Assembly (NCBI RefSeq): GCF_900105495.1
Contig: NZ_FNTF01000002.1
Location: 4,084,501 to 4,148,500, forward strand
Source of the DNA: Pseudomonas frederiksbergensis
Lineage (GTDB): Bacteria; Pseudomonadota; Gammaproteobacteria; Pseudomonadales; Pseudomonadaceae
DNA: 64,000 nt
Reading direction: 5' to 3'
The position numbers and the translations under genes are program-made. This document shows, piece after piece, positions 51,957-61,122 of this stretch (the stretch's first letter is position 1; each line of letters opens with the position of its first letter). The notes below the pieces were generated by a model. The model did not search any database. It was not told the DNA's origin and saw only the letters and a list, made by a program, of their open reading frames with translations.

Positions 51957-52597
51957 TATTCATCTCCATGAGGACGGATGCGACGCTCCGCTACAGCCTG
52001 CTGAGTTGGCCATGAAATAGCATGACGAAGTGCGGCCTGCATCCAGGTAGGAATCTCACAGTCCGCGATTTTCTTGAATTCAGACGGAGCCATTTTAGCT
52101 TTGATACTAGCTATGACCGTATCGCTCACGCCATTTTTGCCTAAGTAGAAGAGGGCGCAAAGCGCTAATCCGACGATCGTGCCAGCATGCTGTAGTTTTT
52201 GAGAGGCAACGTGGAGCAAACGTATGCGCTTCGCCCCAACTTTCACCTCGCGGCTAGCGCCACTCGTATAATAAACCGGTCTGATCTGCATCTGAGTGCT
52301 CAATCCGAAATACCTGACAGCCTGTGCACCATGTACCTGAATAATTTCACGATTATGACTAGCGATTGCTCCTAGGACTGACTTAGTACTTGGTCGCACA
52401 TAACCAGTGAAGTGGCTCAGCTTTGGTCGCATGTAAATACCACGACTCAGTCGCTCCAGCTCACCTGATGCAGCAAGGCGAGATAAGGCTTTGGCCACAG
52501 CCCCTGGCGAACCTAAATTAGCAAAGCGATTGATACTGAAAGGCTGCGCTTTCGGGGTGTACTTGAGGCGTTTGACGATATTGGCGGTAACAGACAT
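51956..52597 (-). CDS. DUF6088 / AbiEi-like antitoxin-type regulator
   Basis: The 213-residue protein starts MSVTANIVKRLKYTPKAQPF and has an N-terminal winged helix (GSPGAVAKALSRLAASGELERLSRGIYMRP), as in AbiEi-type antitoxins. The C-terminal part (IIQVHGAQAVRYFGLSTQM, VGAKRIRLLHV) is the DUF6088 core. AbiEi-type proteins repress their own operon and neutralise nucleotidyltransferase toxins, but no AbiEii gene is present here. The one-base overlap with the next gene shows an operon. Confidence 0.78.
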   Translation of the reverse strand: MSVTANIVKRLKYTPKAQPFSINRFANLGSPGAVAKALSRLAASGELERLSRGIYMRPKLSHFTGYVRPSTKSVLGAIASHNREIIQVHGAQAVRYFGLSTQMQIRPVYYTSGASREVKVGAKRIRLLHVASQKLQHAGTIVGLALCALFYLGKNGVSDTVIASIKAKMAPSEFKKIADCEIPTWMQAALRHAISWPTQQAVAERRIRPHGDE

Positions 52598-52665
52598 GAC
52601 ACACCAGTCTTGAGCGTTTGAGGCGGTGCTGCGACGATTTAGGCATAGCAGCCTTATGGTCGATG

Positions 52666-53100
52666 TCAGTCGCGCTTTTTTTTGACTGCTGGGAATAGAA
52701 CCCTAACGCTTTTTAGGTTCACCTCGGTGTTCACCCCCAAGTGCGTGTAGGTGCGATCAGAAACCTTGAACAGCGGAACCCGTTCCCCCTGTGGATTAAT
52801 CGCCTCACTTGCCTCAAGGAGCGGCTCCATTTTCCAATGACCGGTTTCATTTACGAAACCAGGGGTGACGTACTGAATGGATCGCACCCGAAATGACTCA
52901 TGTTGGACCTTGAGAATGTCTTTCAGTGCCTAAAATGAGGACACCATGAGCATTTCCCCAACGAATTCCTTACCATATCGAACGTGTGCTTCAAGGTAAA
53001 ACCAAGGGATCATTACCGTCTGCCGCATGAACGGACGCCCCAGAAAATCAGCATTGAAAAGGCTGGAAATAATAGTCGGCCCTTCATGATCCGTGTTCAT
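52666..53100 (-). pseudogene. Gene interrupted by an in-frame amber codon
   Basis: The ATG at 53100 (MNTDHEGPTI) opens a frame that reads ...FLGRPFMRQTVMIPWFYLEAH...GEMLMVSSF. It stops at TAG (52930-52932), then continues in the same frame as LKDILKVQHESFRVRSIQYV...VKKKRD to 52666. Together these make a 144-residue protein that fits one beta-rich fold. I infer a nonsense mutation, or less likely readthrough or two separate short genes. The family is not recognised. It is divergent from the XRE gene at 53191, which probably regulates it. Confidence 0.55.
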
Positions 53101-53190
53101 CGCTGGTACCTCAGCATCTCGAATGAACAATATATGTTGTAGTCATATATTGCGCAATGTCGCCTTATCGTTCCTTTTGTGAGAAGCAAA

Positions 53191-53472
53191 ATGGAACTGA
53201 AAGAAGCATTTGGGGCGACGCTCCGACAGGCTCGCCTTCGGAAAGGCCTGACTCAGGAGCATTTTTCGTTGGTAAGCAGCCGCACAAATGTCAGTTTGCT
53301 TGAGCGTGGAGGGACCAGCCCGACGCTTGTAAAGCTCGAGGAGTTGTGCAGCGTTTTGGGAGTTCATCCCGTCAGCCTGGTAACGGCGTGCTATATGCGA
53401 AAGGAAAACATCACGGATCTCAAAGCGTTTCTAGCTCAAGTGCGAAAGGATCTGGAAGCCATCGACTCTTGA
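53191..53472 (+). CDS. XRE-family transcription regulator
   Basis: The ATG at 53191 gives 93 residues (a GTG at 53179 is an alternative). The helix-turn-helix is canonical: GATLRQARLRKGLTQEHFSLVSSRTNVSLLERGGTSPTL, followed by LEELCSVLGVHPVSL. It is a small phage- or mobile-element-type repressor. The 90-bp gap to the divergent interrupted gene would hold its operator; the sequence there contains ATATATGTTGTAGTCATATAT (about 53127-53147), an AT-rich near-palindrome suited to such a role. Confidence 0.85.
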   Translation: MELKEAFGATLRQARLRKGLTQEHFSLVSSRTNVSLLERGGTSPTLVKLEELCSVLGVHPVSLVTACYMRKENITDLKAFLAQVRKDLEAIDS

Positions 53473-53996
53473 AAAGCCATTGATCAAAGGCTCAGTGGCT
53501 CACCTAATTTTGGTGAAGCAAGAAAAAGAAAAGGTCAATTTGTTCGTGATGGGAAGCTAGAAGGTGTTAAGCGACTCATCGCAACGAAAGACGCATTGCC
53601 TCGATAATCTGGATTTTGCGGATGCAGGCGTAAAGCTGAAATGCGCCGGACCAACAGCCAGTCGCGTTGCACGCAATCAGCCGAGGCGCATCAACTCATA
53701 CAACGTTCGTAAGGGTGCTGCGGGATCAAGTTTCGCACGCTCTGACCCGAGAGCTGGAGCTCGTACAAATTGCGAAAAGTTTCAGATTTGCAGATTTCTT
53801 TGCACGACAGTTTCAAATTTACCTTTCATAAGGGGAGCGTTACCGGCATTTCTGATGGAAAAGTTTCAAATTCATGAAGTCACAAGCCCGATAAACCGGA
53901 ATTTCAGAGGCAACGCTGAACCTGTAATGCGCCGGTGCCGAATCCAAATCGAAGGAGCAGGGCAGGGATGAGCTCATGAACAAAAAAGCCTTTAGG
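53473..53996. other. Non-coding stretch downstream of integrase, with short direct repeats
   Basis: No convincing gene. The plus frame 53564-53971 has a basic, low-complexity product and no ribosome site. The repeats GAAAAGTTTCAGATT (53774-53788) and GAAAAGTTTCAAATT (53858-53872), with AGTTTCAAATTT at 53809-53820 between them, stand out and may be recombinase sites. Confidence 0.45.
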
Positions 53997-55319
53997 CTAT
54001 CTGCGCATTTTGAGCTCTTTGACTGAGCGAGCTCTTTGCTCATCAAGGCTGTTGTAGTAAGTATTTTGTGTGGTGCTAAGGCTGTTATGACGCAAATCCG
54101 CTTGTAGGTCTTTCATGTCACGAAGTGGCGCGTCAAACGTAGCCGCGGTATGGCGAAGCCAGTGCAGAGACGCTGAGCGAAGCTGGTCGATTTCATCCTC
54201 ACTCCAACCTTCACACTGCATACGTTGCAGTGCCCGATCAAACACCGTTTGAAGAAGCGATCGTATGTGTCGATCCGACAGTCCGCCGCGTCCTTTGAGC
54301 GTCGCAATCAACGGTGTTTTTTCTTGTGGTGAGGGAAGAGGTGACAGTTCCAATGATCGGCGATAACGCACTAGATACTCCTGGATATACTCGTCCCGGA
54401 CACTGATCTTGGCCCCTTTGTTGCCTTTGCCGACGACGTGAAACCACCAGTTACCCGTCGTGTCTCGTCGAATGTCTCCCATAGTCGGCCGCCAGTTATC
54501 ACGGCCGACCAGATCAGACACTCGGAGGTACATTGCGAACAGCGTGGCCAGCACAAACAGCGTGCGCTCGTGGCGAGCGTCTTCGTCAGCCATCTGTTCT
54601 GCCGTGTCGATTACAAAACTCCACTGAAGCTCAGTGAGCGATCGGGACGCGACGTCCTGTATGTTCCGCTGTTTGTAAATCGACTTCTGTTTGATGGCCC
54701 GGAACGGATTAGCCTCTGTAAGGCCTTCATCCATCGCGTGTTGAAAGAAACTACCGCAGACAGCGAAGACCTGAGCCACCGAGCCTTGGGCCATATGGTA
54801 AGGACGTGAGGAGAGTTCACTGATCGCCTCATTCCCAAGCTTGCGTTCCCGTTTTGAAACGGTGTAACAGAAAGGCCTCCAATCAGAATTCACGACGTAC
54901 TCATCTGACTCAAAACGCTTCCGGCCGCCGACGCGCTTGAACCTGGACTTGACTACAGGACCAACCCAGTCCGCCGGCGGGTTAAGACAAAACTCCATAA
55001 ATTGCTCCGCATCAGTGCGGCGAAGCTCCAACAGCGGTTTCCGCGCCACAATCAGCGACCAGAGCAACAGGCGCTCGACATGTGTCCTGAAAGAATTGAA
55101 GGTGGACTGGTTGCCGGCGTACGATTTCAAAAAACTCCGCACGACCAAGTAGCTGTCAACGGCGTGACAATTATCCTCGAAACTCTTGAGATATTGCTGG
55201 ACGGCTGCACGCTCATTATTAAGTTGGAGAAAGTTGAGCTCGTGGAAGCACTCGAAGGTATCAAACAGCGGTTGAGGGATGCGTGACATGAATGGACCAA
55301 TACGGTACTGGAATGGCAT
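53997..55319 (-). CDS. Tyrosine recombinase (phage-type integrase)
   Basis: The 440-residue protein has an N-terminal SAM-like core-binding domain (about 60-230) and a catalytic domain with Arg in MYLRVSDLVG, Lys in VVGKGNKGAKI, the H-x-x-R box LHWLRHTAATF, His in LRHNSLST and the nucleophile Tyr in TQNTYYNSL. It cuts and rejoins DNA at an attachment site and marks this region as mobile. The start is uncertain: ATG at 55319 or 55289 (MSRIPQPLF), neither with a clear ribosome site. No excisionase gene was recognised nearby. Confidence 0.88.
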   Translation of the reverse strand: MPFQYRIGPFMSRIPQPLFDTFECFHELNFLQLNNERAAVQQYLKSFEDNCHAVDSYLVVRSFLKSYAGNQSTFNSFRTHVERLLLWSLIVARKPLLELRRTDAEQFMEFCLNPPADWVGPVVKSRFKRVGGRKRFESDEYVVNSDWRPFCYTVSKRERKLGNEAISELSSRPYHMAQGSVAQVFAVCGSFFQHAMDEGLTEANPFRAIKQKSIYKQRNIQDVASRSLTELQWSFVIDTAEQMADEDARHERTLFVLATLFAMYLRVSDLVGRDNWRPTMGDIRRDTTGNWWFHVVGKGNKGAKISVRDEYIQEYLVRYRRSLELSPLPSPQEKTPLIATLKGRGGLSDRHIRSLLQTVFDRALQRMQCEGWSEDEIDQLRSASLHWLRHTAATFDAPLRDMKDLQADLRHNSLSTTQNTYYNSLDEQRARSVKELKMRR

Positions 55320-56143
55320 TAGCTTGGACGGCTAAGCGGAGTTATGCAATATCCGGGTCTGACAGTTATCGGATATTACACCACACCTAATCCTTCTCTC
55401 CGCCTCGGGTATGACGCACACCATGTCCACGATGAAGGTAAGTAGAAGCTGACGACAAATTCAATGTTCTGCGCACATCAGAGATTGTAACACCTATCCG
55501 GAGGCATCCTCACTTCGAGTGCGGAAACCGTCGGCAAAACAGGTTCAACGATTCCTCGGACATCAATCGTGACGCTGGGATGTAAGATTATGAGCAGTCA
55601 GACAACGGAATGAACCTCAGCTATTGTCTGATTTGATGTAGTCATCGACCGGAAAGATGCAAACCATCGATATTTTTTAGAAGGCGTGTTCATACTGGGG
55701 GAAATTATTGAAAGGAGCGCACCTAAAGGGTTCCAGGGGAATAGGCACTGAAATGCATAAGTCTAAATCGCCGGAAAAACGACGGAAATCAGCCGGAAAA
55801 ACGTATTTGGTCAACCAGAGTTGCATCAGTTGTGTCTAAACCCGAGAAATTTATGGGGCCGTTTCCGGAGAACAAGCCCTGGTTAGGGAATCACGACCTA
55901 TGCAGAAAAATTTTTTCTTTTTAAAACAGATAGATAGGACGTAGGAGGAAATTCCGGCTAACCATAGTCGCTGACAAGTGCTTTGAGCTGCTCATGAACA
56001 TATCTGACATAGCACCTCGTTTAACATAATATACATTACACGTAACGATATGTTTCGAGATTAACCCAGCTGCGCGCAGATTTTGCAGCGTTCAAATCAC
56101 CTCTGCCACTCAACGTCTCAATCAGCTGCGTGTGTTCGGGAAA
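55320..56143. other. AT-rich non-coding stretch
   Basis: No gene was found in about 820 bp. Visible structure: an 8-bp inverted repeat TCAGACAA / TTGTCTGA (55598-55605 and 55624-55631), and two copies of GCCGGAAAAACG at 55770-55781 and 55792-55803. A T-rich stretch AAAAATTTTTTCTTTTT lies around 55906-55922. The low GC content contrasts with the core genes and fits acquired DNA. Confidence 0.5.
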
Positions 56144-56413
56144 TTACTCTGTATGTTGCTGGCCGACCAACTCCATATCTGCAAAATCAAACCCTGGCGT
56201 AACCGCTTCACCAACCAGACCGTATCCCGCCAATCCATTTGTAAGCTGCGGAGCTTTTCCAGACGCCCCCCGGGACATGTAAACAGCAGACATTGTTCGG
56301 CGCGATTCATCATTGCCCATCACACCGTTTTTAATGTGCCGTCCGGAAAATCCGGCCTGCACTGAATTGCATCTCCCACTTGGTATTAAATGCACGATGT
56401 CTGATTGGTTCAA
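56144..56413 (-). pseudogene. Remnant of a cupin (DUF985-like) gene
   Basis: The frame reads IVHLIPSGRCNSVQAGFSGRHIKNGVM ... GLAGYGLVGEAVTPGFDFADMELV. The last part is the typical C-terminal strand of the cupin_5/DUF985 family (GxTVAPGFDFADFEL). The preceding sequence is garbled and the N-terminal cupin barrel is missing, so only a decayed 3' fragment remains. No ribosome site is seen. Confidence 0.5.
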
Positions 56414-56755
56414 ATGACCATCGGCGAACTCTTCATCAGCAAGTAATAAACAGATGTCATCAGGCAGCGCCGACCGCCAGCGGTCCCAACCATCGCGCGG
56501 CGTTGAGCTTGAAAGGTTCTGCGTTAGAAACCGTTTTTATGTGGGAGCCTCAACGCTGTGATTACAGCCTGTAGCGCTGGGAATGTGTTCATCAAAGGTG
56601 TTGGTAAATCATGTGAAATAACGAGCATCTAATGCTCTGGCGCTATCGTGTCTATTGACTCGATTAATAATAACTATGCTAAATAGCTCTTTAGTCGAGC
56701 TACCCATTAGGAGCTTGAACAGGCGAGTACTCATTACCTCGCCCCCTATTGTTAT
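56414..56755. other. Intergenic stretch, no gene recognised
   Basis: Short frames only, with no recognisable product. It separates the cupin remnant from the end of the membrane protein gene at 56756. Confidence 0.4.
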
Positions 56756-57280
56756 TCACGCCGCACTGGTGTTTGCGACACGAGCCGTGCGGATAAACAA
56801 GGCGCGCACTTTCTCCCAGAAATTACCCCCTAATACGAAAAAGCTGGCAATCAGCATGAGATCACCCAGCGCTTGAGCTTGCCAGAGGTTGGGCCTGAGC
56901 CCTGGCCAAATGCTGTCGATGTAGGGTTCAAGAAAAGAAGAAATCAGCGGCACGAAGAACATAACGATGCCAACTCTGTGACGCCATGGGCCCACTTCGA
57001 CTTCTGCGCTAGGTGCAAGTGAGGACACATATCCGAACAGGCTTCGTTTTAGCTGTTGGAATCCGGCTTTGCCCATCACCGCTATAACGATGATCAACAG
57101 GACTTTGTTGCTGATGAACAGCACGCCGGTCAGTGCAGCGATCTTTGATCCCGGCACGTCGGCAGCCGCGGCGAGAGGCACCAATAACCAGGAGCCCAGC
57201 ATCAAGCAGATAATTGCTATCCCCAACTTAAAGCGCCAGCTGGCTGAATGCGATTCAGCGACACCTTCGGTGTTACTCAT
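56756..57280 (-). CDS. Small multi-span membrane protein (transporter-suffix type)
   Basis: This 174-residue protein has four to five hydrophobic helices (KLGIAIICLMLGSWLLVPLAAA, IAALTGVLFISNKVLLIIVIAVMG, VGIVMFFVPLISSFLEPYI, ALGDLMLIASFFVLGGNFW). A charged segment FQQLKRSLFGYVSSLAP lies between them. The pattern matches proteins annotated as transporter-suffix-domain proteins. Its function is unknown. It is divergent from the efflux operon at 57400. Confidence 0.7.
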   Translation of the reverse strand: MSNTEGVAESHSASWRFKLGIAIICLMLGSWLLVPLAAAADVPGSKIAALTGVLFISNKVLLIIVIAVMGKAGFQQLKRSLFGYVSSLAPSAEVEVGPWRHRVGIVMFFVPLISSFLEPYIDSIWPGLRPNLWQAQALGDLMLIASFFVLGGNFWEKVRALFIRTARVANTSAA

Positions 57281-57399
57281 AATTTCCGTACCTTTTTTGA
57301 CTGATCACAGTAGATTTGATGGCGCTTAAAAAGCGTAGCAGCCATGTGACCATTTGGACGACTATGCTCCAGTGAACTTTGTTGGTCGGGAAATGTGGA

Positions 57400-58953
57400 A
57401 TGCATCCAGGTACAACCCTGCTGAATTGGCCAGGCCGGCTCGCGCTGCTTGGCGTACTCGGCCTCAGTGGCTGCGTACGACTCGGGCCGGACTTCCAGCC
57501 GCCCGGCGAAGAATGGGTCAAACATTGGAGCACCCCTGCCCTCCAGCAATCCAGCCAGCGGAGCCTGAACCCGGACTTCCGTCAGTGGTGGCACGTCTTT
57601 GCCGATCCTGTCCTGGATCATTTGATTACCGAGTCGGATGCACGCAACTCCAGCCTAAAAATCGCCGGTCTGCGCGTCATGGAAGCCCGCGCTCAACTCG
57701 GCATTGCTCAAAGCGGGCTTTACCCGCAACTGCAGCAAGCCAGTGTCGACAGTCTTTACTTCAACCGCAGGCAATCCGGCGGGACCAACCCGCAAGACAG
57801 TCATTTCTGGCAACACAGCGCGGGGTTCGATGTGGGTTGGGAGCTGGATTTCTGGGGCCGCTTCAGTCGCGCCATTGAGTCATCCGATGCCAGCTACTTT
57901 GCCGCCCAGGCCAACTATGAAGACGTACTGGTACTGCTGCGCGCACAAGTGGCCGATACCTATTTCTCGCTGCGCACCACCGAAGCCCGTTTGCGTGTCG
58001 CCCAGGAAAACGCCAAGCAGCAAAAACGCAACTTCGAGATTACCGAGAAGCTCTTCAACAGTGGCCAAACTGCCGAACTCGACTTGCAACAAGCCAGAAC
58101 CCAGTACCTGGGCACGTTGAGCACCATCCCCAATTTCGAAGACCAGTTGCAACGAACCCGCAACGCGTTGGCGGTGCTGGTTGGTCAGCCGCCTGGCGCA
58201 CTGCCGCAACTGGCCCAGAGCATGGGATTGATCCCGCTGGTCGATCGTGCTGTGTTGCAGGATGTGCCGGCTAACTTGCTCCTGCGTCGGCCCGACGTAC
58301 GCGCTGCCGAGCTTAATGTCGCCGCCCAGTCTGCGCTGATCGGTGTGGCCGAAAGTGATTTCTATCCGTCGCTGACCTTGCTGGGGAGCATTGTCTGGTC
58401 AACCGACACGCTCAGTGGCACGCCCCGAAATCTGGATCTGATCGGCGGCCCAAGCCTGCGCTGGAATCTGTTCGATCACGGCCAGATCAGCAACAACGTT
58501 CGCGTCCAGGATGCGCGGTTGCAGCAGCTGATCGAAGCCTACCGCGACAAGGTTCGCCAGGCAGCACGCGAGGCGGACGATGCGGCCTATGGACTGATCA
58601 AATCCCTGGAGCGCGAAAGCATCCTGCGTGAGGCCGAAGTGGCGGCCAAACGCTCGCTGGTGCTGGCTAGCGCGCAGTATCGCGAAGGTTATTCGGACTT
58701 CCAGCGGGTGCTGGATGCGCAGCGAGCCTTGCTCGAACAACAGGACAATTATCTGGTCGCCCGCAGCAATGCCGTGAGTAATGTCATTGCCTTGTACAAA
58801 GCCGTGGGCGGTGGCTGGTACAGCGCCCAGCCGAAAGTTGATCCAGCCACCCGCCAGCAAATGGAAAAACGCACCGACTGGGGCGATCTGCTGAAAGAGC
58901 CCGCCGCTGCACAGCCTGCCATTCCAATGTCTTACAAGGTAAAAGACCAATGA
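57400..58953 (+). CDS. Outer membrane efflux lipoprotein (NodT/OprM family)
   Basis: The ATG at 57400 (MHPGTTLLNW) gives 517 residues; a TTG at 57379 is an alternative. The lipobox LGLSGC predicts lipid attachment. The family landmarks are VRLGPDFQPP, WELDFWGRFSRAIESSDASYFA, RRPDVRAAELNVAAQSALIGVA and LRWNLFDHGQISNNVR. It forms the outer-membrane channel of a tripartite pump. The next gene overlaps its stop (ATGA), so the three genes are one operon. Confidence 0.9.
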   Translation: MHPGTTLLNWPGRLALLGVLGLSGCVRLGPDFQPPGEEWVKHWSTPALQQSSQRSLNPDFRQWWHVFADPVLDHLITESDARNSSLKIAGLRVMEARAQLGIAQSGLYPQLQQASVDSLYFNRRQSGGTNPQDSHFWQHSAGFDVGWELDFWGRFSRAIESSDASYFAAQANYEDVLVLLRAQVADTYFSLRTTEARLRVAQENAKQQKRNFEITEKLFNSGQTAELDLQQARTQYLGTLSTIPNFEDQLQRTRNALAVLVGQPPGALPQLAQSMGLIPLVDRAVLQDVPANLLLRRPDVRAAELNVAAQSALIGVAESDFYPSLTLLGSIVWSTDTLSGTPRNLDLIGGPSLRWNLFDHGQISNNVRVQDARLQQLIEAYRDKVRQAAREADDAAYGLIKSLERESILREAEVAAKRSLVLASAQYREGYSDFQRVLDAQRALLEQQDNYLVARSNAVSNVIALYKAVGGGWYSAQPKVDPATRQQMEKRTDWGDLLKEPAAAQPAIPMSYKVKDQ

Positions 58954-60089
58954 GTGAAGCCGCCAAGCCAACGCCCGAGACACCTGTCACCCAGGCGCCA
59001 GCGCCGGCTGCCGACCCGGCGAAAAAAGGCATCAAGTGGGTGCTGTTATTGATCCTCCTGAGTCTGACCTGGTACCTGTTGGCGGATCGTTTCACACCCT
59101 ATACACAACAAGCCCGGGTGGGCGCCTTTGTGATTCCGGTCGCCTCGGAAGTGGCAGGCCGCGTGATCCGAGTGAACGTGCGCAACAACCAGGACGTCAA
59201 GGCCGGTGAAGTTCTATTCGAGGTGGACCCTCAGCCGTACCAGATTGCCGTCGACCGTGCACGTGCCGACCTTGAATCCACCCGTCGGCAGATCGGTGCG
59301 AGCACCGCCGGCATTGCCTCGGCGCAAGCCAACTTGCGGGCAGCCCAGGCCAATGAACTCAAGGCGCGCCAGGACAATCAGCGTCTAGAGGGTTTGTATC
59401 GTGAAGACCCTGGCACCATTTCCGTACGACTGCTCGAGGTGTCTCGCGCCAACCGCGAACAGGCTGTGAGTCAGGTCGCTGCGGCCCGCGCCGAAGTGCA
59501 GCGTGCGCGGGAGCAGGAAGGTGGCAGCGAGGAGGACAACGCCTTGCTGCGCAGTGCCGCCACGGCGTTGTCCAAAGCCGAACTGGATCTGTCCAACACG
59601 CAGATTCGCGCTCGCTCGGCCGGATTGATTACGGACCTGCGTACTGACGCCGGTCAATTCGCTGCGGCCGGTAGTCCGGTCATGACCCTGATCGCTCTTC
59701 ATGATGTGTGGGTCAGTGCGGACATGACCGAGAACAACCTCGGTCTGGTGAAGCTCGATACGCCGGTTTCGATTGTTCTGGATGCTCTGCCGGGCGAGAT
59801 ATTCAAGGGGCGCGTGCGCAGCGTCGGTTACGGCGTCAGCGTGGGACAGACACCCGCACCGGGCACCTTGCCCAGCGTGCAGAACAGCCGCGACTGGTTA
59901 CGTCCGGCCCAACGTTTTCCAGTCATTATCGAGTTCTCGCCAGACTCATTGAACACGTTGCGTGACAGTCGAGGGATCCGTGCCGGTGGGCAGGCTGAAG
60001 TCATGGCCTTCCCCACCGAGGGCAATCCGTTGAACCCTCTAGGGCACGTATTTGTGGGGTTCATGAGCTGGCTGAGCTATGCCTATTAA
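58950..60089 (+). CDS. HlyD/EmrA-type membrane fusion protein of efflux pump
   Basis: The 379-residue protein starts at the ATG overlapping the previous stop. It has a Pro/Ala-rich cytosolic leader, one membrane helix (GIKWVLLLILLSLTWYLLA), the lipoyl half IPVASEVAGRVIRVNVRNNQDVKAGEVLFEVDP, a coiled-coil hairpin (about 100-220) and IRARSAGLITDLRTDAGQFAAAG. Together with the neighbours this resembles AaeA/EmrA pumps for aromatic acids or drugs. The substrate is unknown. Confidence 0.9.
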   Translation: MSEAAKPTPETPVTQAPAPAADPAKKGIKWVLLLILLSLTWYLLADRFTPYTQQARVGAFVIPVASEVAGRVIRVNVRNNQDVKAGEVLFEVDPQPYQIAVDRARADLESTRRQIGASTAGIASAQANLRAAQANELKARQDNQRLEGLYREDPGTISVRLLEVSRANREQAVSQVAAARAEVQRAREQEGGSEEDNALLRSAATALSKAELDLSNTQIRARSAGLITDLRTDAGQFAAAGSPVMTLIALHDVWVSADMTENNLGLVKLDTPVSIVLDALPGEIFKGRVRSVGYGVSVGQTPAPGTLPSVQNSRDWLRPAQRFPVIIEFSPDSLNTLRDSRGIRAGGQAEVMAFPTEGNPLNPLGHVFVGFMSWLSYAY

Positions 60090-61122
60090 AGGTATGTCTA
60101 CCCGGCGCACGCCGCGAGATCAACGCGCACTGCGCCTGGCTACCGGTACGGCGTTGTGCCTCACTGCCAGTTTCGGCCTGGGCTTGCCGATTCCTTTTTT
60201 GGCGCCGGTGCTTTGCCTGTTGTTACTGGCCTCGATCAATCGCCCGCTGCCGTTCAAGGCCGGACTGGTTCTCGCACTGGCCGCGCTGTTGACCACCGGC
60301 ATCGGCCTGCTTTTGATCCCGCTCCTGCGTTATTACCCTGTTAGCGGCGTGCTATTGATCAGCGTCGGTCTGTTCCTGGCCTTCCGTTTTGGCCTGCGCG
60401 GCGGCAACACCTTGATCATGACCTTCCTGGTGATTGGCCTGACCATGATTTCCTCAGCCGGTATCGCCGAATTCGAACTGGCGGCGATGGTCATCGGCGC
60501 ACTGGTCAAGGGCTTGCTGCTCGCCGTTGTCGTCGTGGGGTTCAGTCATGGGTTATTCCCCGATCCACCCAACGCCCCTTCTCCGCCGCCCGCCCCACCC
60601 CTGCCGACAGAAGAGGTCAGTCGGATTGCGCTACGTGCAACCCTGATCGTGTTACCGGCATTCCTGCTGGCGTTGATCGACCCGGCCGGTTATCTGCCGA
60701 TCATCCTGAAGGCCGTCAGCCTGGGTCAGCAAAGCTCCACGACAAACGCCCGCATTGCCGGTCGCGAACTGCTCGGTTCGACGTTACTCGCAGGCCTGCT
60801 GGCGATCCTGTTCTGGAGCGCCCTCAGCCTGTTTGTGCATTTGTGGATGTTCTTTCTATGGATGTTGCTGTTCGGACTGGTGCTGGCGCGCAAGCTGTAT
60901 GCCCTGAGTCCGACGCGATTTACCCCGGGATTTTGGCTCAACACCTTGATTACCCTGATCATTCTGTTGGGCCAGTCGGTACAGGACAGCGCAGCAGGCA
61001 AGGACGTTTACACCGCGTTTGCCATCCGCATGGGCTTGTTCATCCTCGTGACCTTGTATGCCTGCCTGATGGTTCATCTGCTCGATCAACGGCGGCAAAA
61101 TGACGTTCAAGGATTAACCTGA
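60079..61122 (+). CDS. DUF2955 inner membrane protein (AaeB/FUSC-like)
   Basis: This 347-residue protein overlaps the fusion protein gene by 11 bp (ATG at 60079; the ATG at 60094 is an alternative). It has about ten hydrophobic helices in two groups separated by a proline-rich loop (PDPPNAPSPPPAPPLPTEEV). Helices such as FLAPVLCLLLLASINRPLPFKAGLVLALAALL match the DUF2955/FUSC-like inner-membrane component. Such proteins, with an HlyD partner, export aromatic carboxylates or fusaric acid. Confidence 0.88.
   Translation: MPIKGMSTRRTPRDQRALRLATGTALCLTASFGLGLPIPFLAPVLCLLLLASINRPLPFKAGLVLALAALLTTGIGLLLIPLLRYYPVSGVLLISVGLFLAFRFGLRGGNTLIMTFLVIGLTMISSAGIAEFELAAMVIGALVKGLLLAVVVVGFSHGLFPDPPNAPSPPPAPPLPTEEVSRIALRATLIVLPAFLLALIDPAGYLPIILKAVSLGQQSSTTNARIAGRELLGSTLLAGLLAILFWSALSLFVHLWMFFLWMLLFGLVLARKLYALSPTRFTPGFWLNTLITLIILLGQSVQDSAAGKDVYTAFAIRMGLFILVTLYACLMVHLLDQRRQNDVQGLT

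Noticed and set aside
53564..53971. 135-codon plus-strand frame next to the integrase
   Set aside because: No ribosome site, erratic basic composition, and it covers the direct repeats. Judged non-coding.
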